Source: an uncultured cyanobacterium (GTDB lineage: Bacteria > Cyanobacteriota > Cyanobacteriia > PCC-6307 > Cyanobiaceae). Taken from it: 64,000 nt of DNA. Shown piece after piece: positions 30,101 through 37,819 of the stretch. The DNA is taken from the NCBI GenBank assembly GCA_903858015.1, contig CAIOGZ010000012.1, forward strand, positions 62,001 through 126,000, written 5' to 3'. A program made the translations under genes and the position numbers. Numbering within the stretch: position 1 is the first letter of the stretch; every line of letters begins with the position of its first letter. The notes below the pieces were generated by a model. The model was not told where the DNA came from, did no database searches, and saw only the letters and a list, made by a program, of their open reading frames with translations.

Positions 30101-30513
30101 TGGATATCCCTACCGGATGGGCGGTTTGCGATGGCACGAATGGAACCCCTAATTTGCAGGGACGGTTTATACTTGGATCCGGCCAAGGAACTGGACTTAC
30201 ATCTAGAACCAAAGATAATTTGGGCGGACGCGAAACAGTTACCTTAACAACTACTGAAATGCCGAGTCATAGCCATGCGATAACAGACCCTGGCCATTCT
30301 CATGCCTGGTCTGCATCTCGCCAACTAGCAGGCACTGATGACAACAACAATGGATCAGAGCTATCAAAGGGGGATAGGAGCACCCAGGACACTATGAGCA
30401 AAACCACAGATACCAAACTCACTGGAATTTCCCTCGCCAATACTGGCGGTGGAGGCGCCTTTGACATCATGCCCCCATTCTACGTTCTCATCTATATCAT
30501 GAAGAGTTTCTGA
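27124..30513 (+). CDS. CIS tail fibre protein 1 (Pvc13-like position), C-terminal phage tail collar domain
   Basis: 33-bp repeats encoding TATGATNLAAL, NVGIGTTSPTAKLQVAG repeats; C-terminal GTIMMWSGQAVDIPTGWAVCDGTNGTPNLQGRFILGSG ... MPSHSHAITDPGHSH. Confidence 0.9.
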   Translation: MPTISSKTRQTIKARFVQNAIPTQDDYADLINASLNQADDGIYKLPDEPLSIVGKTATPPVLRFYGDASATTWAWQIQLSADSKAGFALVSGDNQTRLFFDTATGNVGIGTTSPTAKLQVAGTLGVTGGTSLAGLTAGATTLTTLTATGATNLAAVTATGATNLAALTTTGNITMSSDAFYLNISSKNIGIGTATPAAKLHILEATGTAASATAGSLLIEHNDSGGASSIVFRSKVDNTDYAYLEYKEKTSGTSQAGLLSLGILNDSDDHIALITNGNVGIGTNSPTSKLHVAGTLGVTGATSLAALTTTGATSLAALTATGATNLAALTTSGNVAMSSDAFYLDSASKNVGIGTALPSSKLQVAGTLAVTGATSLAALTATGATNLATLTATGATNLAALTATGATNVAALTATGTTSLAALTTSGNIAMSTDTFYLDSTSKNIGIGTTSPSSKLQISGTLAVTGATSLAALTATGATNLTALTATGATSLAALTATGATNLAAVTTTGNITMSSDAFYLNNSSKNIGIGTATPAAKLHILEATGTAASAGSGSLLIDHNDSGGTSSLVFRSKGNSGSDYAYLEYKEKNPDIANNTESGLLTLGIQNDADDHIALMPSGNVGIGTKTPGAKLHIAGSLKATESTDLGGQVNILTASNPIRFSSTWTGFPDNITNGTEICNDTTNHKTLMIIGNRSAGNLRSVSIWDVLNVRGNLNVDGNVGIGTGSPTAKLQVVGGSSIDTLAVTGTTGNNGLSVSGGTSLNTLTATGATRLAALTASGATNLTALATSGNIAMSTDAFYLDSASKNIGIGTTSPNAKLQVAGSIYARSLSGPINDYTKAHYTLSGGGSIRWTKNGLLRWSNRFICICMGRTSIVPAGHINIRYPVNASQLTVWDGSTDRLTSDGIQLRAWEALYAIHNMDLDENQIIYRIIQYACLPTFEIPVNWILVAVMNGDDNSLKLGTGISIAPGASVTHGCPLPCGTIMMWSGQAVDIPTGWAVCDGTNGTPNLQGRFILGSGQGTGLTSRTKDNLGGRETVTLTTTEMPSHSHAITDPGHSHAWSASRQLAGTDDNNNGSELSKGDRSTQDTMSKTTDTKLTGISLANTGGGGAFDIMPPFYVLIYIMKSF
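27517..29500 (+). repeat. Clusters of 33-bp tandem repeats within tail fibre 1
   Basis: Multiple copies of gccgcactcacggcaactggcgcaacaaatctt-like units encoding 11-aa T-[AT]-[TS]-G-[AT]-T-[NS]-[LV]-A-[AT]-L. Confidence 0.9.
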
Positions 30514-30588
30514 TCTCTGCATCTCAATGATTTTTTTCCATCGAAATACGATCATGCAGCTCCACTCCATTGCCCCTGATCCCCAACC

Positions 30589-30660
30589 GATGCCACCCCT
30601 CTAGTTCTAGGCAACGGCATCAGCAGCTTGAAAATCGGCCACGATTTCAGGCTCACCTAA
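30589..30660 (+). pseudogene. Duplicated 3'-end fragment of the baseplate J-like gene
   Basis: gccacccctctagttctaggcaacggcatcagcagcttgaaaatcggccacgatttcaggctcacctaa reads ATPLVLGNGISSLKIGHDFRLT*, matching the 22183..27087 terminus AAPLVSSTGIGILKIGLDFQLT*. Confidence 0.88.
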
Positions 30661-30691
30661 CCACCCACCCACCACCACCTCGCCCACGGCC

Positions 30692-33600
30692 ATGCCTAGC
30701 TACTCCACCAAAAACCGGCAGGCACTTAAGCCCCGCTTTGTGCGCAATGCGATTCCTGCGGAAGTGGATTTCGCCGATCTGATCAACGCCAGCCTGATCC
30801 AGGCTGATGATGGCATCTTTAAGTTGCCCGATGAACCGCTCAGCGTGGTGGGCAAGACCAATACGCCGCCGGTGCTGCGTTTTTACGAAGATGCCAGTGC
30901 CACGGGATGGGCTTGGCAAATCCAATTGAGTGCCGACAGCAAAGCTGGACTTGCCCTGGCCAGTGGAAACAATCAAACCCGCTTATTTCTTGATGCGTCC
31001 ACGGGCAACGTGGGCATTGGTACAACGTCGCCAACAGCGAAGCTGCAAGTCGTAGGCAGCTTGGCAGTAACTGGTGCAACATCCATAGCCGCACTCGCGA
31101 CAACCGGCACTATCTCGATGAGCACCGATGCATTTTACCTAGATAGCTCAACTAAAAACATAGGCATTGGAACGATTACTCCGACGGTAAAACTACAGGT
31201 AGCAGGCGCTGCCTCTGTTGATTCGCTAACTGTAACTGGCCCAACAAGCCTAGCTGCGCTGACTGCGTCGGGCGCAACGAATCTGGCCGCACTTACGGCA
31301 TCCGGCAATATTGTAATGAGCACTGATGGTTTTTTTCTCAATAGCACATCAAAAAATATAGGCATTGGTACGGCTGCTCCAGGGGCCAAGCTGCATATCC
31401 TTGAAGCAACTGGAAGTGCCGCCTCGGCTAACGCTGGCAGCCTACTGATTGATCACGCTGATAGCGGTGGAGCAAGCAGTATTGTATTTCGCAGCAAGGG
31501 TAACGCGGGAAGTGATCACGCTTACTTAGAATACAAAGAGAGAAATCCAGACATAGCCAATAATGTAGAATCTGGACTGCTTACGCTTGGCATCCAAAAT
31601 GATGCTGATGATCATATCGCCTTGATTCCATCAGGCAATGTCGGCATCGGTACAAAAGTACCAACGTCAAAGCTACACGTTGCAGGCACACTGGGAGTAA
31701 CGGGAGCAACAAATCTTGCCGCACTGACAGTAACTGGATCAACAAATCTTGCCGCACTCACGGCTACTGGCACAACAAATCTAGCCGCACTGTCAGCGAC
31801 TGGCGCAACAAACCTTGCTGCACTCACAGCCACTGGCGCTACAAATCTTGCCGCACTCGCAACTTCCGGCAATATCGCGATGAGTAGCGATGCCTTTTAT
31901 CTTAATAACTCCAATAAAAACATAGGCCTTGGCACGACTACACCCGGCGCCAAACTGCATATCCTTGAGACAATTGGAACAGCGGCGGCGGCTGGCGCTG
32001 GCAGCTTACGCGTTGATCACAATGACATTGGAGGAGCGAGCAGCATTTTATTTGGCAGCAGGGGAGACGGAAGCGACTTTGCCTATTTAGAATACAAGGA
32101 AAAAAATCCAGACATAACCAATGATCTTCAAGCTGGCCTGCTTACGCTTAGCATTCAGAACGATCCCAATGATCATATTGCCTTGATGCCATCCGGAAAC
32201 GTGGGCATTGGCACAAAGACGCCTGGCGCAAAGCTTACAGTTCAAGGGGGAATTCAAACTACTGAGAGTATTACGCTGGCTGCAAATAAAGAGATCGTCT
32301 TCACTGACAATGGCCAGATCAAAAGTTCTGACAATAGCCACAGATTGCTGTTCCGCAGAACCGACAATATCATGGAATTAAGAGAGTGGGGGGACATTTA
32401 TTTTTCTCCTGGCTCCTCAGCTGGCGAGGAAACAGCCAAGATGGTTGTTTTGGGAAGTGGTAACGTAGGCATCGGCACAAAGACATCCGGCACCAAGCTG
32501 ACGATCGCAGGGGCATGGAGCGCCGGCAAAGATCCAGCAAGTGGTATGACCCATGGTGGGCAGCTCACGATAAAAAGCAACGGCCCACAGATCGATTTTA
32601 TTGACACCGACAACAATCACAATGACTGGTCAATTAACGTTGGTGATAATAAGATGTATTTTGTTAGGCAGCCATGGCAGTACACAGATCTAGTCCTAGA
32701 TGGCGCCGGTAATGTTGGGATTGGGACTGATAGCCCTACGGCCAAGCTTCAAGTAGCAGGGACATTAGCCGTAACTGGGGGAACAAGCTTAGTTGCACTC
32801 ACCGCTACTGGCGCAACAAACCTGGCCGCTCTCACAGCCACTGGCGCCACAAGCCTTGCCTCACTGACAACATCTGGAAATGCAGGAATTGGAACAACAA
32901 CAATTCCTACAACGGCAAAACTGTATATCTTTGAGCCAACTGGAACAGCCGCTACGCCTAATGCTGGCAGCCTAATGATTGATCACAATAATGATGGCGG
33001 AACCAGCAGTATTGTATTCCGCAGTAAGGGGAACGCTGGAAGTGACTATGCCTATTTAGAGTATAGGGAGAGGAATCCACAGATAGCCAATAATACAGAA
33101 TCTGGCCTGCTGACGCTTGGCATCGAAAACGATGCAGATGATCATATCGCATTGATGCCATCCGGAAACGTGGGCATTGGCACAAGTTTACCAACCTCAA
33201 AGCTACACGTGCAGGGTTCGTTGGGAGTAACAGGAGGAACCAACCTGTTCGCACTCACCGCTACTGGCGCAACAAATCTTGCCGCTCTCACAGCCACTGG
33301 TCCTACAAGCCTAGCCGCACTTGCAACATCCGGCAATATTACAATGAGCACCGATGCCTTCTATCTAGATAGCTCTACTAAAAATATAGGGATTGGGACA
33401 ACTTCTCCCGGCACCAAGCTGACGATTGCAGGGGTATATGGTCCCAAAGATTCAGCAAGTGGTATGCTCAATGGTGGGCAACTCACGCTAAAAAGCTGGG
33501 CTCCGCAGATTGATTTTATTGATACCGACCATAATGACTGGTCAATTCACGTTAATAGCAATAAGATGTACTTTATTAGGCAGCCGTGGGAGTACACAGA

Positions 33601-34087
33601 TCTAGTCCTAGATGGCGCAGGTAAAGTTGGAATTGGGACTGATGACCCGGCAGCCAAGCTACATGTAGCAGGCGATTTAAAAGTCAATGGTAAGGTTGAC
33701 TCAGGAAATGTAAGGCTCCAAGCCACCGCTAATGACCAAATTTCAGTAGCCGCAGCGGCTACTTATACCGACATGCCACAAATGACTGTCACCACAGCAA
33801 TTGACGGGCCAGTCCTTGTCCTATTCAAGGCTGGTGGAGTGCAAGTATCACCTACGAACGCTAATCAGTCCGCTAAATTCCGCCTCTTGATTGACGGGAC
33901 AGAAAGAGCTTATACGATGCATGAGTTTCAAACGGGTGGCTTCAATTTACGGGATGTTAGTCTTATGTATATGGGCGACATTGCCGCTGGTACCCATGTA
34001 TTTAAAGTCCAATGGTTGACTGGATCTGGAACACTGACAGCCTGCTGGTACAACGACACAAGATCGCTATTCGTGATAAGATTATAA
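30692..34087 (+). CDS. CIS tail fibre protein 2, paralogue with a different C-terminus
   Basis: N-terminal about 130 aa closely matches fibre 1 (RFVRNAIPAEVDFADLINASLIQADDGIFKLPDEPLSVVGKTNTPPVLRFYEDASATGWAWQIQLSADSKAG); unrelated C-terminal about 120 aa. Confidence 0.9.
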   Translation: MPSYSTKNRQALKPRFVRNAIPAEVDFADLINASLIQADDGIFKLPDEPLSVVGKTNTPPVLRFYEDASATGWAWQIQLSADSKAGLALASGNNQTRLFLDASTGNVGIGTTSPTAKLQVVGSLAVTGATSIAALATTGTISMSTDAFYLDSSTKNIGIGTITPTVKLQVAGAASVDSLTVTGPTSLAALTASGATNLAALTASGNIVMSTDGFFLNSTSKNIGIGTAAPGAKLHILEATGSAASANAGSLLIDHADSGGASSIVFRSKGNAGSDHAYLEYKERNPDIANNVESGLLTLGIQNDADDHIALIPSGNVGIGTKVPTSKLHVAGTLGVTGATNLAALTVTGSTNLAALTATGTTNLAALSATGATNLAALTATGATNLAALATSGNIAMSSDAFYLNNSNKNIGLGTTTPGAKLHILETIGTAAAAGAGSLRVDHNDIGGASSILFGSRGDGSDFAYLEYKEKNPDITNDLQAGLLTLSIQNDPNDHIALMPSGNVGIGTKTPGAKLTVQGGIQTTESITLAANKEIVFTDNGQIKSSDNSHRLLFRRTDNIMELREWGDIYFSPGSSAGEETAKMVVLGSGNVGIGTKTSGTKLTIAGAWSAGKDPASGMTHGGQLTIKSNGPQIDFIDTDNNHNDWSINVGDNKMYFVRQPWQYTDLVLDGAGNVGIGTDSPTAKLQVAGTLAVTGGTSLVALTATGATNLAALTATGATSLASLTTSGNAGIGTTTIPTTAKLYIFEPTGTAATPNAGSLMIDHNNDGGTSSIVFRSKGNAGSDYAYLEYRERNPQIANNTESGLLTLGIENDADDHIALMPSGNVGIGTSLPTSKLHVQGSLGVTGGTNLFALTATGATNLAALTATGPTSLAALATSGNITMSTDAFYLDSSTKNIGIGTTSPGTKLTIAGVYGPKDSASGMLNGGQLTLKSWAPQIDFIDTDHNDWSIHVNSNKMYFIRQPWEYTDLVLDGAGKVGIGTDDPAAKLHVAGDLKVNGKVDSGNVRLQATANDQISVAAAATYTDMPQMTVTTAIDGPVLVLFKAGGVQVSPTNANQSAKFRLLIDGTERAYTMHEFQTGGFNLRDVSLMYMGDIAAGTHVFKVQWLTGSGTLTACWYNDTRSLFVIRL
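31050..33330 (+). repeat. 33-bp tandem repeats and larger super-repeats within tail fibre 2
   Basis: Same 11-aa units and about 130-aa KLHILEATG...GSLLIDH...SIVFRSKG...YAYLEYKE...SGLLTLGIQND..DHIALMPSGNVGIGT super-repeat as fibre 1. Confidence 0.9.
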
Positions 34088-34240
34088 TCAAAGGCTGAAA
34101 AACTTTCCTTTTCAGTAAACTGCTATGCACGAATTTTGCAACACCTGTCCCGCCCTTTGCCCGGGATTCTACCACTCCTTATCAACGTTCTTTCATGCAA
34201 GCGTTGTATCGCACTCTGTTCCTATCTTGATTGAGGATTA

Positions 34241-37200
34241 ATGATGCTTGCCCCTTCGATCAGCCTTGATCCCAACCCCCATCCCGCCCTCAGCTACGCC
34301 GGGTTGCGGGCTGAGGCGCTGGAGTTGCTGGGGCGCCTCTGCGGCGACCAGTGGAGTGATTTCAACAGCCACGATCCCGGCATCACGATCCTCGAGCAGC
34401 TCTGTTTTGCGCTCACCGAACTGGCCTATCGGGCCAACTTCCCGATCGAGGATCTGCTGGCCAGCGCCGGCCCCGAAGGGCAACCGCAGCCCGACTGGCA
34501 ACCGGGTCCAGAGCTGATCCTGGGCGGCGATCCGGTCAGCAAAGAGGATTTGATCGCCCTGCTGCGCTCGCTGGGGGCCGAGGTGGTGCTGGTGGAGGCC
34601 GTGGCCCAAGCTGCGCTGCCGCTTTATTTCCGCCCCCGGCAGGCTGGCTATGGCGACATCAATCTGGTGCCCAGCGCCGCTTGCCTGGATCAAACCAGCA
34701 TCACCCCCAAGGGCGTGCTGCGCATCGCCGCCCAGCTGGGCTCTGGCCAGCCGGGCTCCGGCCAGCCGGGCCAAGCCACCACTTTGGCGGATCTGGGCAG
34801 CCGGCTGCATGCTGCCCGCTTGCTGGGCCGCGATTTTGAGCTGGTGGCCCACAACCCGATGCTGGTGTTCGTGCAGGCCGACATCGAGGTGGAGCCCACG
34901 GGTGCCGCCGAGCCGCTGATGGCCGAGATTTGTGCTTGCCTCAACAGCGTGATTAGCGCTAGCGCCAGCGCCGCCAGCAGCCACGGCCTGCGCAGCGCCG
35001 ACCTGATCAACGCCCTCAAACCGCTGCCGCAGGTGAGGCAGGTGCGGGCGCTGAAACTGGCCGAAGGCGCCAACGGCCCCTTCCAGCCCTGGCACCTGGC
35101 CCTGAAGCAGGGCGGCGCCCGCTTGGATCCCAATTCCGCCATCTCCCTGCTGCACCGCGGCCTGCCCCTGGACTGCCAAGCGATCAACAGCAGCGGCAGC
35201 ACTGCAGCGGCGAGCGACGCAGCGGCGCCGACGGCCACCAGCAACCGGCTAGCCGTTTCCAGCGGACGGCAACGGCAACTAACGGGCACCGGCTCGCTGG
35301 CCAACCAGCTGCCGGCCGTCTATGGCGTGGGGCCTGCGGGCCTACCCGCCGCGGCCAGCGCCGAACGCCGCGAGCAGGCTCGCCAACTGCAGACCTACCT
35401 AAGCCTTTTCGAGCAACTGCTAGCGGACAGCCAAACCCAGCTGGCCCTAGCCCCCAGCCTGCTCGCCCCGTTGGCGGACGGCGCTGCACCTGGGGACGAT
35501 CCCAACCGGCCCGCCCTGCTGGCCCACCTGCTCAGCCGCTTCGGCGAGCAACTCGGCATCTACCAACAGCTCCCTGGTCCCGCCCAGCCCGACACCGCCG
35601 CGCTACAGACCGATCGCTCCGCCTTCCTGCGCCGCATCGTGCCCCTCAGCGGCGGCCGTGGCTCCGGGCCCAACCAGCTACAGCCCGATGCCGCGGCCGC
35701 CACCGTCAGCGAAGCGGCCCAGGGCAGCTTTGCCGAGCGCCTGCGCCGCAAGCTCGGCCTGCCCCTCGCCGCCAACGGCACCCCGCCGCTGCTGGTGATC
35801 GAACACCTGCTATTGCGCCCTCTGCCAGACGACATCAGCCAGCAGGTGGTGGAAGGGGAGGATCCGATCCCCTTCCTCTCGGATGTGGCCCAGAGCGATC
35901 CCTGGAGCCACCGGGTGAGCATCGTGATCAACGAAGGCCCCCTAGTGAGCTACACCAAGGAGCCAAACTCCCCCTTCGAGCTGTTCGTGGCCCGCAGTCT
36001 GCGCGAGGAGCTGCCCGCCCACCTGAGCGCCACCCTGTGGTGGTTTTCCGATCAGCCCAGCGATCAGGGCAGGGGCGATTGGAGCCAGTTACTCGCTGCT
36101 TGGTGCAGCTTTCGCCGCGATCTAGCGCTCTATCGCCAAGACACGATCGCCGGCGGCTCCCCCCGGAATCCGCTCACGACTTTGCGCCTGCGCGACAGCC
36201 GCGATCGGTTGATCAATTGGTTGGGGTTGGGCCTGCCCTGGCCCCTGCGCAACCTCCCCTTGCCCACGCTGCAAAAGGCGATCTCGGGTAAACCAGCCAC
36301 GATCAATTTGGACTTTAGCCAGAAAGGGGTGCGCTATCAATTGATCAACGCCGCCAGCGGCGAAGCGATCGGGCAGCCTGTTGATGGTACGGGTGCAGCC
36401 CTAGCACTCACCACGCCGGCGATCACCCAAGACCAGCGGCTCAGGGTTCAGGCCAGCCTGCTGCAGCTGCCCAGCTCACCGCCCCAGCCCGCTGCGCCCC
36501 TGCCCGCCGCGCCGATGCCCGCCGCGATTGCAACCACCTCCACCGGCCGCCAGATCAGCACCCTGCTGGCTGGCGACATCCAGGTTGTGGAAGGCTGTGA
36601 TCCGGATGTGCCATCAAGACTGCTGCTCAATGACCAGGGCCAGGATCTGCCCCTGCTCCATCCCGAAGGCTCGGCCCGCATCGCTGATTACGGCCAAACG
36701 ATCCGGGTGCGGCTGGACAACAGCCAGGAAGGGGTGAAATACGAACTGATCAATAACGCTGAGCGGGCTAAACAATTCAGTGCCCAAACCGTGCTCAGCC
36801 CAGCGGTGATCGGCACCTCCGGCGCGATCACCTTGGTGGCCAATCAAACCGCCCGCGAAGACCTGGACCTGGCGGTGCGGGCCAGCATCAAGAAATCAGC
36901 CAGTACAACTGGCCAACCAAGCAGCAGCGCGGCAGCAGCCAGCCTCACCGACGAAACCGTGCTCAACAGTGTGCTGGCGCTGCGGGTGCGGGCCAATCCC
37001 CAGCTGGCGCTCGTGGTGAGCACACCGGTGGTGAATTGGCAGGGGGTGGCAAGCGTGGTGATCGGCGCTGACGCCAGCCAAACCCCGGCGGCGCCCGGCA
37101 GCCAAACCAGCGTCGACTACCTGCTGCGCACCCGGCCACTGAGCAACTCCGATTGGCTGTTTGATGCGGCGGCGCTGCCACCGGGGGCGATCGACGTGCT

Positions 37201-37819
37201 CGATGGCAGCCGCACCATTCGCGTCCAACAGCCCGCGATGGCGAGCGCCACGGATCTCGCCACGATGACGCTGCAACCCAGCGGCGCCCGCGGCGGCGGC
37301 GGCAGGCTCACCGTGAGCCTCAGCGGTGTGGTCAACGACCTGCTGGTGTCGGCGGTAGCCCGCAAAACGCACCGCCTCAACCCGTTGGGCCATCCCTCCG
37401 ACACAACCCAAACCACCGACGTGCCCCTGCCACCGATCAAGGCCTTGGTGGTACGGCCCGATGCCAGCCGCCAGCTGATCCTGCGGCAGCAGGGAAGTAC
37501 CAATGTCTGGTCCCTGGAGGGCGGCCAGCCTGGCGTGACCTATACGGTGTTCCCGGCCTCCGGCAGCAACGCCGGCACCGCTTTGGCCGCCCCGCTCTAC
37601 GTGCATCAACCCCAAGCCGCCACCGTTGCGGGGCGGGGCATCCACACCCTGCGGGTGGGCCGCGACAATGTGGTGGCGAGCGCCTCTGTGGTGCCGCCGA
37701 GCGCCGCGTTCGCAACCAGCCCCGCGACGCTGCCGCTTTCCGTTAAGGCCCGTCGGGTGCTGTCCGGGGTGGAGACCACGATGGCGCTCAGTCCCAGCGT
37801 GATTCCGGCGGCACCTTGA
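34241..37819 (+). CDS. Pvc12-like CIS baseplate protein
   Basis: LSYAGLRAEALELLGRLCGDQWSDFNSHDPGITILEQLCFALTELAYRANFPIEDLLAS. Confidence 0.87.
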   Translation: MMLAPSISLDPNPHPALSYAGLRAEALELLGRLCGDQWSDFNSHDPGITILEQLCFALTELAYRANFPIEDLLASAGPEGQPQPDWQPGPELILGGDPVSKEDLIALLRSLGAEVVLVEAVAQAALPLYFRPRQAGYGDINLVPSAACLDQTSITPKGVLRIAAQLGSGQPGSGQPGQATTLADLGSRLHAARLLGRDFELVAHNPMLVFVQADIEVEPTGAAEPLMAEICACLNSVISASASAASSHGLRSADLINALKPLPQVRQVRALKLAEGANGPFQPWHLALKQGGARLDPNSAISLLHRGLPLDCQAINSSGSTAAASDAAAPTATSNRLAVSSGRQRQLTGTGSLANQLPAVYGVGPAGLPAAASAERREQARQLQTYLSLFEQLLADSQTQLALAPSLLAPLADGAAPGDDPNRPALLAHLLSRFGEQLGIYQQLPGPAQPDTAALQTDRSAFLRRIVPLSGGRGSGPNQLQPDAAAATVSEAAQGSFAERLRRKLGLPLAANGTPPLLVIEHLLLRPLPDDISQQVVEGEDPIPFLSDVAQSDPWSHRVSIVINEGPLVSYTKEPNSPFELFVARSLREELPAHLSATLWWFSDQPSDQGRGDWSQLLAAWCSFRRDLALYRQDTIAGGSPRNPLTTLRLRDSRDRLINWLGLGLPWPLRNLPLPTLQKAISGKPATINLDFSQKGVRYQLINAASGEAIGQPVDGTGAALALTTPAITQDQRLRVQASLLQLPSSPPQPAAPLPAAPMPAAIATTSTGRQISTLLAGDIQVVEGCDPDVPSRLLLNDQGQDLPLLHPEGSARIADYGQTIRVRLDNSQEGVKYELINNAERAKQFSAQTVLSPAVIGTSGAITLVANQTAREDLDLAVRASIKKSASTTGQPSSSAAAASLTDETVLNSVLALRVRANPQLALVVSTPVVNWQGVASVVIGADASQTPAAPGSQTSVDYLLRTRPLSNSDWLFDAAALPPGAIDVLDGSRTIRVQQPAMASATDLATMTLQPSGARGGGGRLTVSLSGVVNDLLVSAVARKTHRLNPLGHPSDTTQTTDVPLPPIKALVVRPDASRQLILRQQGSTNVWSLEGGQPGVTYTVFPASGSNAGTALAAPLYVHQPQAATVAGRGIHTLRVGRDNVVASASVVPPSAAFATSPATLPLSVKARRVLSGVETTMALSPSVIPAAP

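Noticed and set aside
27517-33330. Regularly spaced about 33-bp repeats as a CRISPR array
   Set aside because: Units are contiguous or in-frame within long ORFs, encode 11-aa peptide repeats, and no unique spacers or cas genes are present
27124-34087. Interpretation of the fibre region as a prophage tail-fibre module
   Set aside because: No phage capsid, portal, terminase or integrase in the window; flanking genes are eCIS-type (DUF4255, LysM, Pvc12-like, AAA+, DUF4157)
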